This document shows, in pieces, positions 1 to 9,922 of a DNA stretch of 64,000 nucleotides. The translations under genes and the position numbers were made by a program. Numbering within the stretch: the first letter of the stretch is position 1; every line of letters begins with the position of its first letter. Origin of the DNA: Asterias rubens (Eukaryota > Echinodermata > Asteroidea > Forcipulatida > Asteriidae). The stretch spans positions 4,390,554 through 4,454,553 of the forward strand of contig NC_047070.1 of the NCBI RefSeq assembly GCF_902459465.1, given 5' to 3'. The notes beneath the pieces were generated by a model that worked only from the letters and a program-made list of their open reading frames with translations, had not been told where the DNA came from and searched no databases.

Positions 1-284
1 CTGGTAGGCTAGTCTTGGGAGTCGAGTCATTTTGGTACTTCTCCTTTGGGGATGACGGACCGTCTTTAACGGGGTATTTCATCTTTTGGAGAAGAGACTG
101 AAGCGGGCTTTTGATGAGAGGGTTGCTGCTTGAGGGCGCTTTGCTGGCCGGGTTGCTGCTGGAGGGCACTTTGCTGACTGGCGCCGAGCTTGTTGGAGGC
201 TTGATGGTTGGTTCTGCTTTTGGAGAGACCACCTTCGTCACGTTTCCATAGCGATTTTCAACTTTTCTCAGCTCCGGAGTTTTT
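1..284 (-). CDS. RRM gene, coding exon 8 (continues beyond window)
   Basis: Acceptor TATCTTATCACAG at 286-285. The frame, in phase with the preceding donor, is open to the window edge: RKTPELRKVENRYGNVTKVV, then Pro/Ser/Lys-rich sequence with PSSSNPASK and PSSSNPLIK, then KMKYPVKDG and PKEKYQNDSTP. This is low-complexity linker; any downstream domain lies outside. Confidence 0.7.
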
Positions 285-3200
285 CTGTGATAAGATATAA
301 AAGTGAAGAACACACTATGATATTTAGAAATAGTAGTTGTTGTGTAAGTTTTTCATTTTTAATTCTAATTTTTCTATTTAATTTCTATTTAACTTGTTCA
401 ACCTTCTAGTGCATTTTTATTCCCTTGTGATAAACATGCAATTCAGCGCCAAGCTGCAAATTGGAGTAACAAAATATGAATATGAATATGAATATATGAA
501 AGTGTTTCAAAGTCCGAATGCCATTCCAGTTGGACTGGATAAGTACTCCAGCATGTTAAACTTTTGTAGAATTGTTCCCCTACTTTGGCACAATGGTGTG
601 ATGAAAACATAAACGAAACTAAAAAATATTTGTTGCTGAAAAAAAGAAAAGTTAACTTGAGCTGAATTTGAACCAATGATCTCCGGATGAAAGTGTCCAC
701 ACTCTACCAAATGAACTATCTAATGTAGCCCTATGTTGGCGATCTCCCTTTTTTGTCAATATCTTTGTTCAGTGGGGGGGGGGGGGGCAATCAAAGCCAC
801 ACAGTCGTTAACTGCCAAGTGAAATTAACAAAGATACGTTTGTTTTTAAGGTTGTTTTTTTTATTCTTAAAAATTTCCAATGGTGCACCTTCTTGGCTTT
901 AAGGCATTACCTTTTACCGCTACTGTCACTGCTCGCATACCCGTCGGCATCTGCACTGCTTGACACCGTCCCATTGGTTGGTTTGGCTTTGGACGAGGGC
1001 TGGGCCACATTTGATTGGCTGGGAGGATTGAACTGCCTGAGTCCTTGGGAGTCACTTCTACTTTTCTCTCTAGCGAATGAAATCTTCATGAAATGTAAAA
1101 AGTAAGGATTTTTTTTTTTTTTTTTAAATACATCACCAAATGAAAAGTCAAAGACTAAAAGAATTTGGCTTACAGTAAAACTACATTAAAGACAGTGGAC
1201 ACTATTGGTAATTGTCAAAGACCCGTCTTCTCACTTGGTGTATCCAAGATATGCATAAAATAACAAACCTGTGAAAATTTGAGCTTAATATTGGTCGTCG
1301 AGGTTGCGAGATGTGAATGAAATAAAAGACACCCTTGTCACACGAAGTTGTGTGCTTTCAGATGATTGATTTCGAGACCTCAAATTCTAAACTTGAGGTC
1401 TCGAAATCAATTTCGTGGGAAATCAAATTCGTGGAAAATAACTTCTTTCTCGAAAACTAGGGCACTTCAGAGGGAGCCGTTTCTCACAATGTTTTATACT
1501 ATCAACCTCTCCCCATTACTCGCTACCAAGTGAGGTTTTATGCTGATAATTATTTTGAGTAATTACCAATAGTGTCCACTGCCTTTAAGCAGCTCTGTAA
1601 AATTGAGCCCATGTTTTAAAATTCTTTACCCGAGTTGATCACAGTACACAACTGATTATGCAATCGCTGCTCTCATTGGTCAAAACATCATCAATTCCAC
1701 TGTTACTCACGTTACCTTTTTGTAATGTACTTCTGTGATTCATTGGGCTGTAATACCTTACTGACCATACAGATGTAGGCACGGGTATCATCCACTATAT
1801 GAGCCTAGCTGGTAGAGCTGTTTTTACTACCTTCTCAGCAATTATGGCTAAGTGCTTTGCTCAAGGTGCAAAAGTGTCAACACCAGGATTCAAAACCCAC
1901 ACTGAGAAGAATGTACTGCCTTCCCAATTTTTTATGAAGCAACTATGATAAAAGTGCCCTGCTCAGGAGCACAAGTGTCATGCCCGTGGATTTGAACCCA
2001 CACTCTGTTGCCAACAACATCAGAGTTTGAGTTCGGTGAACTAGACCGCTCAGCCACGACACACCACAGCATATTTGTGCCTAAAAATGCCACTTTTGTG
2101 GAAGTATGAGGTTGTGGGTTGGTTGTCTGGAGAACTACCCTGATTGTAAGAGAGTTATAATGAATGGCTCAAGTCAGACACCTCATGACAAAATAAAACT
2201 TGTATATTATTTACCCTCAAACCATAACCTCTGATTTTGTGGCCGTCTAATCTCCTAATGGCTTCCTCGCCGTCTTTGACCGATGGGACCTCGACAAATC
2301 TGTAACAAGAGAAAACATCATTTGTTTTGTTGTTATTATATACTTGGTTTGCGGTAACACCATGTGTGTATCTACTTGCCAGGTAGAGTTTGTACTACAG
2401 GAATGTTTTGTCTGGATCCTTATTAAGACAGCATAAAACAGCATAAAACAGCATAAAATAAGTATTACTATGCTTACCTCTATAAAGAGTTAACACAATG
2501 ACATTTCCGACGTATTTTGTTCAAAGATTATGAAAGTCTTCCTTCACGTAGAGCCAATCACGAAATCAAAAGAAAAAGCAAATTGCCATCTTTAAATTAG
2601 ATCCGGTTATTTTTATGAATGAACCGAGTGACACTGTCTAAAACTAATATCAATCCCCCCTACGAACGACCACAAACGAACATCCCCTCTAGCGGCACAA
2701 AATAAAAATAATAAAAAAATTGAAATAAATTTATTTTTAAAAATATTTGAATATCCGGTTAATTTCGGATAGTTGGCCAGCAGTTAACCGAATACCAAAT
2801 TTCACTATTCGGCCAGCACTACTATTGGTAATTACTCAAAATAATTATTAGCATAAAACTTTACTTGGTAACAAGTAATGGGGAGCTGTTGATAGTATAA
2901 AACAATAGTCTCAAAACTACGCCAGATAATAAAACAATGTTTGGTGATAAGACCTAGGTCGACAGAACTGATTGCCCAGCGCTGGTGCACCACCACCTTC
3001 TGTCCCGTTCTCCCTCCCCGATCTTACCCATAACCAGTTTGGTCCTTCCTGGGAATGACTTTAGTGAACTTGATGTCACAAATTGGGCTGAACAGGTTAA
3101 AGAGACCATCCTGAAAAAGGAGACAAAAGGGGGCAATGAAGACAAAGAGAGCCCCACAGACAAACAATGCAGGAACTTTGCAAACCTAACTGTACACAGA

Positions 3201-6200
3201 CTGTGTGGGCATGCAAGGCCAATACCAGGGTACTGCAGGGGGGGGGGGACTCTTCCTACAAACAAACAATGCAGGAACTTTGCAAACCTGACTGCACACA
3301 GACTGTGTGTGGGCATCCATGACCATCCATGGTGCTGCAGGGGGGGACTCTTCCTACAGACAAACAATGCAGGAACTTTGCAAACCTGACTGCACACAGA
3401 CTGTGTGGGCATGCACGGCCAATACCAGGGTACTGCAGGGGGGGGGGGGACTCTTCCTACAGACAAACAATGCAGGAGCTTTGCAAACCTGGCTGCACAC
3501 AGACTGTGTGGGCATGCACGGCCAATACCAGGGTACTGCAGGGGGGGAATCTTCCTACAGACAAACAATGCAGGAACTTTGCAAACCTGACTGCACACAG
3601 ACTGTGTGTGGGCATCCATGACCATCCATGGTGCTGCAGGGGGGGGGGGGGAAGGGGACTCTTCCTACAGACAAACAATGCAGGAACTTTGCAAACCTGA
3701 CTGCACACAGACTGTGTGTGGGCATCCGTGACCATCCATGGTGCTGCAGGGGGGGGGGGAGGGGACTCTTCCTACAGACAAACAATGCAGGAACTTTGCA
3801 AACCTGACTGCACACAGACTGTGTGTGGGCATCCATGACCATCCATGGTGCTGCTTTCCCTGTGCACCACACACACACACACACCACAACAGTTTGGGTG
3901 ATGAGTGACTGAATGCTAGTTTTCCCATATGTTGGTAATGCATGGGTTAAATTGTGGATTTCTTAAAAAGTGAAATGTTTTACCTCCGTCATCTCAGCTG
4001 GAATGTTCCCAACAAACAGCTTGTACTTCGTATCTCTGTTGTCCCCTTGGTGTTGATTACTAAAAATTAAAAAAAATTAAAAACACCAAGGTGTCAAATC
4101 CTCTGAAGGGAAGGTATACATTTTAAATGGATTGTACGGTTAAGTACATTTTAAATTACTAAATAAATAACTAGTATGGACTGGCGATGAGGTAACAACT
4201 ATTCCCCCGAGGGACTTTGAGTGACCAGAAGAGGGACCTGTTTCCGAGGCCGAAGGGTTGTAAAATTTCTAAACACAAAACTAACTTTTCTGTTTCATGT
4301 TATTTCTGTTGACATTTTTTACTGACAAAATTTGATTTTAAAGTGAAATTACCTATCTATATAATCATATTTCCACAAGTTTCAAATCCTACTAAAATGA
4401 ACAACATTAGCAATGTCTGGGCGTTTTGTGATGGTTATAATGGTCTTTAAAAAATTAAGATATCAAATGAACTTACTTTCCGAGCAACCCATTCCCAGGT
4501 CCTCTGTTGTAACTGTTGAATGAACTATCGTTGTAATCATCTTCCATAGGGTCCCATCCATCCAGCTTGGCTTCCTTCATGGCTCTGTGAAAACAGGTTC
4601 AGAATGGAATCCAAGATTTGATTAGAAAAAAACAAAAAATATGTCAGCCATAGCACAGGCATCCAGGGACCCAATTTTGTACAGGTCTGATAATATGTAC
4701 TGTAAGCACAAAAAGTAGCAAAGGAAATAATAACAATAATAATAATACAGAAAGGCTTGCGGTAACACCATGTACATGTACATGGTGTTACCGCAAGCCT
4801 TTCTATATCGCATTTCCACCATGCAAAGTTTCAAATCCTACTTAATAATAATAATAATGAATTCTTATAATATATAGCGCGCATATCAGTCTCTCAATGA
4901 CACTAAAGGCGTTTTACACACAGTATTTTCTTGCACGGTATATCTGGCATTACAGTTGAATTATGAGACCTACTCCTTTTACATAGCACCATGTAATGGT
5001 CTACAAGGTGCTGAGGCCGATGTGCTGCCAATCAAACCAGGAACACCGGGGTGAACCCTTTATCTTTTCTTTAAGTGCATTTAATCATTGATATGATGAA
5101 TTATTAAAAGTAATAAATAAAAAATTTGAAAAACCATAGAGAACTTACCCTCTGCCGGGAGACGCCACCGACTTTGTCAGTCCTTGGACTCTAGAGGGCT
5201 CCATTTGCGCCACTTGTCCCTTCGACGCAGTGGAGTGCACTGAAAACCTCACTTCACTGAAGAAAAAATTAAAAAAAATTAGTGTAAATTTGTTTATCAT
5301 GAAGGCACTTGCATGGAAAAAGATTATTCATAATTATAATACAAATAATAACCAGTTTTAATATAGTACTTTTCACACCGGAAGGGTGTCTCAAAGTGCT
5401 TCCAAGTTATTGCTGCTGGTCATTGGGCCATTTAATTCATTCCTTAAACCAAATCAGCTCCCTGGGTAGTATACATTTAGTGCAACATTAATATGCGCTA
5501 CTTGGCCAGAACAATCTTTGTCCTCACAGGTAACCATTCACATTCTATTGGTTGAATCGCTCCACGCAGAATACGCCCACACTTATTCAACCAATTGAGG
5601 GCATGCATTTTTAAAGTTCTAGTTTTCGTTCTCGTTATCGAGGCCTGTGTGACCCAGCCTTAAATAACAATACTGCCCACTGTGTGCATTGATCTGAGAC
5701 ACAACTAATGATAAAGAGTATCAAATGTCACAGAGAAAGAACAAAAGTCAAAAGGCCATTCAACTTACTGGATGGCCCCATACCATGAACAGTTCAGAAA
5801 CCTGGCATCACGCCTAAAGCTTGTACTTCTGCAATGTTGGCCCCATAATTAAACATGAATAATTGTTTGTGGATTCGCACGCCTTTGGTGGAATTTAAAC
5901 AACTTGGATTTATTGCCCACCACTAAAAGTGGTCTAGCTAAAGCCCTGGATACACCATGTAACCATGGATCCTCCTGATGCCACCCCCACCCCCCCCCCA
6001 AATACTGGCGCAGATCGTCCTGACTTAGCTACTTCGCTTGGCTACATCAGTCTCAGCCACGATTGCTTGGTTGGGGCCGAGATAGCTTTAATATCTCATT
6101 AAAGGGAAGGTACATGTACACATTTGGTAATGTCAAAAACCAGTCTTCTCACTTGATGTATCCCATCATTTATAAGCATTAAATAACAAGCCTGTGAAAA

Positions 6201-9049
6201 TTTGAGCTAAATTGGTCATCAAGTTGCGAGAAAATAGTGAGAGAAAAAACACCCTTGTTGGATGAATTTGTGTGCTTTCAGATAGAAAAAAAAGACTTCT
6301 GGCTAGAAGTCTTTTATTGTTTTAGTGAGAAATTACCTCTTCTCAAATCTATGCTATAGTGTACTTCAGAGAGGGAACCATTTCTCACAATGTTTTTTTT
6401 GGAGGTTCCCCCAAATTTAATTAATAATTTTGTCATTATCTTCTTTTAAAGGTAGTGGACACTATTGGTAATTGTCAAAGACTAGCCTTCACATTTGGTG
6501 TATCTCAACATATGCATAAAATAACAAACCTGTGAAAATTTGAGCTCGATCGGTCATCAAAGTTGCGAGATAATAATGAAAGAAGAAAAACACCCTTGCC
6601 ACACGAAGTTGTGTGCGTTTAGATGGTTGATTTCGAGACCTCAAGTTCTAAACTTGAGGTTTGAAATCAAATTCGTGGAAAATTACTTCTTTCTCCAAAA
6701 CTATGGCACTTCAGAGGGAGCCGTTTCTCACAATGTTTTATACCACCAACCTCTCCCAATTACTTGTCACCAAGAAAGGTTTTATGCTAATAATTATTTT
6801 GAGTAATTACCAATAGTGTCCACTGCCTTTAAGGACTGTTAGTCTTATACATAGTGTGCTTTCTTGTAAAATTTTGTCTCAGACTGCCTGAGTTTTAATA
6901 TTGTATTTTTCTTCTTTGTAAATTGCATGTAATTCAGCCTTTGGCTGCAATGTGTTTTTAACAATAAACCAATTAATAAATAATAAATAAATAAAAATGT
7001 TTTGTACTATCAACAGCTCTCCAATGCTCGTAACCAACCAATTAAGTTTTAAGTTACATGTAACATTTGGTTTGAGTAATTACCAAGCATGAAAGAACTC
7101 ATTGTAACTGGTAACCAGAGCAACGCACCGGTCACAACACAATACACGCATGATAATGATTTCAAACAACTAATTGGCACTAAAAGCTATTCAGGCAAAT
7201 TATTAATTAAGATGATTCGCAAGTCTGATGTCTACGCATCTATGATTATCAGTCAACTAATTTTTCATGTGCAGCGCCCATGTTTTGCATACGTTAACAA
7301 TGGATGTGAAGACTCAATAAATGTTTGTTATAAAAATGGAAACTGTTTTGCAGATGTTACTTCTTTTTTTTTAACTCTGTAATAAAAAGAAATTTCCCAC
7401 ATTGCTTCTAATTGGTACAGTAAGTCATTTGTAAGAAAAATAAACACAGGTTAAAACATTAAAATTTCATGTGGGTCCGAAAAAGAACGAATATGAAATT
7501 TCTAATCAAACTTATACACAAAATGTTTTGGAATTTGTTCTGCAAAACCTATGCCAACAGTGCCTTTTGCCCTTTGATTATGATACAAAAACTGATCTGT
7601 CTGTCTCCGTATCCTTGCGAAACCTCTCAAATGTTGCGATCAAGTCGTTTTTTTTTACAATTTAGTTCAATTCAATACAATTTATTACAAAATCACGTTA
7701 AAAACATGAAAAATTCCCTCCAGTGTGCATCAACGATTGAAATGATTACACCTGTACATTTATATTGATAGAGGTGAAATCTGGGGGTGACCTGGGCCCA
7801 ATTTTTTAGTGCTGCTAAGCACAAAAATTTACTTAGCATGAAATTCCTCCCTTGATAAAAACAGAAATGCCTTGAACCAAATTTCCACTAGATTTTCAGG
7901 ACAAGCAAACAACAGCTGAATACCAGTCAGAAAGCAAAATGCAACAAATGGAAATTTTGTTGGTATTAAATCCTGTTTTTATCAAGGAAGAAATTTTATG
8001 CTAAGCAAATTGTTGTGCTTAGCAAATTGTGACCAGGGGTTAACACGTCACAGAGGAAACTAGTCCAATGAACTAGCCAAAAACCTTATTGTACATGTAG
8101 GTTCAGGTACTTGGACCAAAGGAACGTTTGGATACATGGGGCATCAGGACAATGAAATGGAGCATGTAGGCAAGGGCACTTTGTTTTGCGATACATGTAC
8201 CTGTATGTATCTGAACCAGGGATCTCCCCATGCCCAAGCGAGCGTAACAGGCATGAATTGCATGCCGATACGAGTCACTAGTCCCCCGTGGGTTTAAAAC
8301 AATACTACTTTTAAAGCCAGTGGACACTATTGGTAATTGTCAAAAACCAGTCTTCTTACTTGCTGTATCTCAACATATTGCATAAAATAACAAACCTGTG
8401 AAAATTTGAGCTTGATTGGTCGTCGGAGTTGCGAGATAACTATGAAAGAAAAAATCACCCTTGTCACACGAAGTTGTGTGCTTTCAGATGCTGATTTCGA
8501 GACCTCAAATTCTAAACTTGAGGTCTCTAAATCAAATTCGTGGAAAATTACTTCTTTCTCGAAAACTACTCTACTTCAGAGGGAGCTGTTTCTCACAATG
8601 TTTTGTACCACCAACCTCTCCCAATTACTCGTTACAAAGTAAGGTTTTATGCTAATAATTATTTTGAGTAATTACCAATAGTGTCCACTGCCTTTAAAAA
8701 CAAAAAGATTTTACTAGCAACTTCACTAAAATCATCAAGATAAAACCATAATGCTCTAGATTGAACAATAGGGCTTTTCAAACCAGAATGAATGCCGAGT
8801 AGACAACATTCAAAAGACCTCAGTTCAATTCAGCGTCCTTTGGCCAAACTTTAAAAATTTGAGTCAGGAATTACCCCCCCCCCCCCTTTCTGAAAAATCT
8901 TCGGGAGAACCCTGCAATCCCTTTTTTCCAGAGATGTTTAAAATAAAAATCATATTAGATCACCTTTCGCTTCCAGTTCCATCGCTGAGGTGAGCCTCTT
9001 TTCCGGGCCATTTAGGCTTCAATCCCAAAGCGGACTTGTTGGAAGCCAT
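1..9049 (-). CDS. RRM-domain RNA-binding protein, multi-exon gene (3' end outside window)
   Basis: Assembled by reading splice sites and codon phase on the minus strand. Coding exons are 8964-9049, 5149-5256, 4477-4584, 3984-4059, 3028-3110, 2215-2299, 911-1083 and 1-284; every junction is GT-AG and keeps frame. The product seen is about 334 residues and is still open at the window edge. One RNA-recognition motif spans about residues 112-190: RNP2 is LFVGNI (115-120), RNP1 is TGYGFVEV (151-158), and the last strand is GLRISFA. The N-terminus is polar, with an acidic patch (WDPMEDDYND). The C-terminal part is a Ser/Pro/Lys-rich, probably disordered linker with a near-repeat PSSSNPASK / PSSSNPLIK. 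RRMs bind single-stranded RNA. Which RNA, and whether another domain follows, cannot be seen. I do not recognise the orthologue. Introns hold SINEs, MITEs, a minisatellite and a perfect palindrome. Confidence 0.85.
640..745 (-). mobile_element. tRNA-derived SINE fragment in RRM intron
   Basis: On the minus strand the stretch reads like a tRNA: an A-box-like TAGTTCATTTGGTAGAG, then TTCATCCGGAGATCATT, then a B-box-like GGTTCAAATTC. The acceptor stem does not pair well, so this is a SINE head or tRNA pseudogene rather than a working tRNA. A run of 15 G follows at 774-788. Confidence 0.55.
911..1083 (-). CDS. RRM gene, coding exon 7 (end of RRM and Ser-rich linker)
   Basis: Acceptor TTTCATGAAG (the weakest in the gene), donor AAAAG|GTAATG. 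Encodes ISFAREKSRSDSQGLRQFNP and on to DGYASSDSSGK. GLR+ISFARE completes the last RRM strand, which supports this acceptor. The rest is Ser/Gln/Asn-rich linker. Confidence 0.75.
1187..1588 (+). mobile_element. MITE family A copy (402 bp)
   Basis: Full-length member: starts AAAGACAGTGGACAC, ends GTGTCCACTGCCTTTAA. Centre is the family hairpin, GATTTCGAGACCTCAA facing TTGAGGTCTCGAAATC. Lies in the last visible intron-exon interval of the RRM gene. Confidence 0.85.
1850..2075 (-). mobile_element. tRNA(Leu/Ser)-like SINE in RRM intron
   Basis: Minus strand: A-box TGGCTGAGCGGTC at 2056-2044 and B-box GGTTCAAATCC at 1998-1988, with extra bases between as in class II tRNAs. The unit continues leftwards into a non-tRNA body with a second degraded copy of the B-box flank (ATTCAAAACCCACACTGAG) near 1885. 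The features suit a SINE; no functional tRNA fold is evident. Confidence 0.5.
2215..2299 (-). CDS. RRM gene, coding exon 6 (RNP1 and C-terminal half of RRM)
   Basis: Acceptor CTCTTGTTACAG, donor TTGAGG|GTAAAT. With the split Gly codon it encodes GFVEVPSVKDGEEAIRRLDG then HKIRGYGLR: RNP1 core GFVEV, RRM helix 2 with the usual EEAI..L(D/N)G pattern, and strand 4. Phase 0 out. Confidence 0.85.
2819..2912 (-). mobile_element. MITE family A fragment
   Basis: Only one end is present (ACTATTGGTAATTACTCAAA to GTTGATAGTATAAAACAA), then the sequence diverges. Reverse orientation. It lies in the intron between the two halves of RNP1. Confidence 0.65.
3028..3110 (-). CDS. RRM gene, coding exon 5 (RRM helix 1 to loop 3)
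   Basis: Acceptor CCTTTTTCAG, donor TATGG|GTAAGA. Encodes DGLFNLFSPICDIKFTKVIP then RKDQTGY. This supplies RRM helix 1, strand 2 and the start of RNP1. The intron separating it from the RNP2 exon carries the minisatellite at 3150-3855. Confidence 0.85.
3150..3855. repeat. Minisatellite, 7 copies of a ~97-110 bp unit, inside the RRM-splitting intron
   Basis: The unit core CAAACAATGCAGGAACTTTG recurs at about 3161, 3261, 3361, 3465, 3562, 3672 and 3779. Two unit types alternate: type I ends GGCCAATACCAGGGTACTGC, type II ends GACCATCCATGGTGCTGC. The order is I, II, I, I, II, II, II. Most units end in a G run of 7-12 bases, whose length explains most of the size variation. It is followed by a short (AC)n run at 3869-3882. 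Confidence 0.9.
3984..4059 (-). CDS. RRM gene, coding exon 4 (RNP2)
   Basis: Acceptor AATTTTTAG, donor GACGGAG|GTAAAA. Encodes NQHQGDNRDTKYKLFVGNIP then AEMTE. KLFVGNI is the first beta-strand of an RRM (RNP2), the most diagnostic stretch of this gene apart from RNP1. It ends in phase 0. Confidence 0.85.
4477..4584 (-). CDS. RRM gene, coding exon 3
   Basis: Acceptor CTGTTTTCACAG, donor GGAAA|GTAAGT. Encodes AMKEAKLDGWDPMEDDYND, then an Asn/Ser/Gly-rich stretch ending GNGLLG. It is 108 bp, the same length as the preceding exon, with the same phases. The acidic WDPMEDDY segment lies just before the RRM. Confidence 0.8.
4749..4804. repeat. Perfect 56-bp palindrome in RRM intron
   Basis: AGAAAGGCTTGCGGTAACAC runs into its exact reverse complement with no spacer, centred on GTACATGTAC. 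Either strand as RNA would form an uninterrupted hairpin. The motif TTTGCGGTAACACCATGTG recurs alone at about 2349, so the palindrome is probably a foldback derivative of a dispersed repeat. Confidence 0.9.
5149..5256 (-). CDS. RRM gene, coding exon 2
   Basis: Acceptor TTTTTTCTTCAG, donor AGAGG|GTAAGT. Encodes a polar stretch beginning SEVRFSVHSTASKGQ and ending ASPGRG. It is 108 bp and both junctions join in frame with their neighbours (phase 2 in, phase 2 out). Confidence 0.8.
6397..6995 (+). mobile_element. Retroelement 3'-end fragment carrying a nested MITE-A
   Basis: Ends in AATAAACCAATTAATAAATA plus (ATAA)n, a typical LINE tail. The flank AATGTTTT occurs at 6389-6396 and 6996-7003, a probable 8-bp target duplication, though tail ambiguity makes its length uncertain. 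It interrupts the A2 MITE and itself contains the family-A MITE at 6448-6832. Confidence 0.55.
6448..6832 (+). mobile_element. MITE family A copy
   Basis: Full-length, TAAAGGTAGTGGACAC to GTCCACTGCCTTTAA. It shares private variants with the copy at 12853-13238 (GCGTTTAGATGGTTGA, ACTTGTCACCAAGAAAGG) and the same 3' flank GGACTGTTAG, so the two may descend from one source locus. Confidence 0.85.
7794..8040. mobile_element. MITE family C copy
   Basis: GGGCCCAATTTTTTAGTGCTGCTAAGCAC at the left faces GTGCTTAGCAAATTGTGACC at the right. Inside, CCTTGATAAAAACAG faces CTGTTTTTATCAAGG. Terminal inverted repeats of about 60 bp, no coding capacity. Lies in the 5'-UTR-side intron region of the RRM gene, between its exons at 5.2 and 9.0 kb. 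Confidence 0.7.
8311..8696 (+). mobile_element. MITE family A copy
   Basis: Full-length, TTAAAGCCAGTGGACAC to GTCCACTGCCTTTAA, with the family hairpin GAGACCTCAAATTC...CTTGAGGTCTC. Confidence 0.85.
8964..9049 (-). CDS. RRM gene, first coding exon
   Basis: Starts with ATG (9049) and encodes MASNKSALGLKPKWPGKE and on to GTGSE plus two bases (phase 2). The donor is GAAAG|GTGATC. The sequence before the ATG is A-rich (ATTAAAAATGG), an acceptable initiation context. No earlier in-frame ATG was seen close by. Confidence 0.75.
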
Positions 9050-9678
9050 TTTTAATCAAAGAGCACATCAGCGCTAGCCAGATATGATGCCGATGGCTTG
9101 CAACTATAAACATAATAAAGTGAAAGTTTACTCAAAATTTGGAAAGTGTGTCATTTCACCCAAAACACTATGTATTTACAGAGCTTGTGTACACACTTGA
9201 AGTGGATGGTGTGTTGGGTCATGGTGCTGTGTGACTTCTTAAAACCGCAGGTAAAGTGATTGGGTTTAACTTTGAGATGTCATAACGACTGCCTCCAGCC
9301 CCCCTTTTCAAAAGATTTAAACAGTTTGGGTCTAACTTTAGTACACTGTTTGTGTGTTGTTTATGTCAAAAGAACGAGGTTGTTCTTTGACATAAACAAC
9401 CAATGGTGTCTACATTGCATGACACACATATTATTCTCAAACAACAAGAAGTTCGATTTTACAGACTGTACTACACAGTGTACTATTCTACCTTGAAGAT
9501 TTCATTTTAGAGTATAAAAAAGTAGTACAACTAAATAGTACAAGTCTGGTAAAGCAACGGTCTGTGTCATGCTTCACACAGACATCGAGTGACTTTCTCA
9601 TTTGCAATTGATGATAAGGAAACCCGTCATCCTGAAAAAAAAATTGAATCGTCCAGGAGTAAAGTACTACCTCACATT

Positions 9679-9922
9679 GGGTGCGTTCGTTTAGCTTCCC
9701 TGGGTCGACCCCGGTCTGCCCTAGTGCATTCGAATAGCTTTGACGGGACTCACCTGGGTCAGCCCCCAGTGCCCTGCTTGTGGAGTGGGTCACTTGGGGG
9801 TGACCTGAAGTGCAATGCTGTCACCACGAGAGGGCGAGTGTGATCGTTCGATTAGCCCTTGTCAGGGGCTCACCTGAGTGAGCACCGCGGGGTCAACCCA
9901 GGGAAGCTAAATGAACGCACCC
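9679..9922. mobile_element. MITE family E (GC-rich foldback) copy
   Basis: GGGTGCGTTCGTTTAGCTTC at the left is the inverse of AAGCTAAATGAACGCACCC at the right. Internal arms also pair (CACCTGGGTCAGCCCCCAGT with the CAC/GGGGGTGACCTG side). It is GC-rich in AT-rich surroundings. A second copy is at 48156-48408. No exact target duplication was seen. Confidence 0.8.

Larger units (their letters stand above)
6105..7090 (+). mobile_element. MITE family A, subfamily A2, split by an insertion
   Basis: The left part (6105-6396) keeps family-A modules such as AACAAGCCTGTGAAAATTTG, but the centre is a different hairpin: AAAAGACTTCTGGCTAGAAGTCTTTT. The right part resumes at 6996 (AATGTTTTGTACTATCAACAG to TTTGAGTAATTACCA). 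Between them lies an insertion bounded by AATGTTTT on both sides. Confidence 0.65.

Noticed and set aside
640..2075. Functional tRNA genes
   Set aside because: A- and B-box-like blocks are present but acceptor stems and anticodon arms do not pair properly; bodies extend like SINEs.
2954..3943. Overlapping ORFs of 90-223 residues with repeated Cys/His motifs in several frames on both strands
   Set aside because: Products of the 97-110-bp minisatellite; all frames are open in parts, the G-run length changes frame, and real RRM exons flank it.
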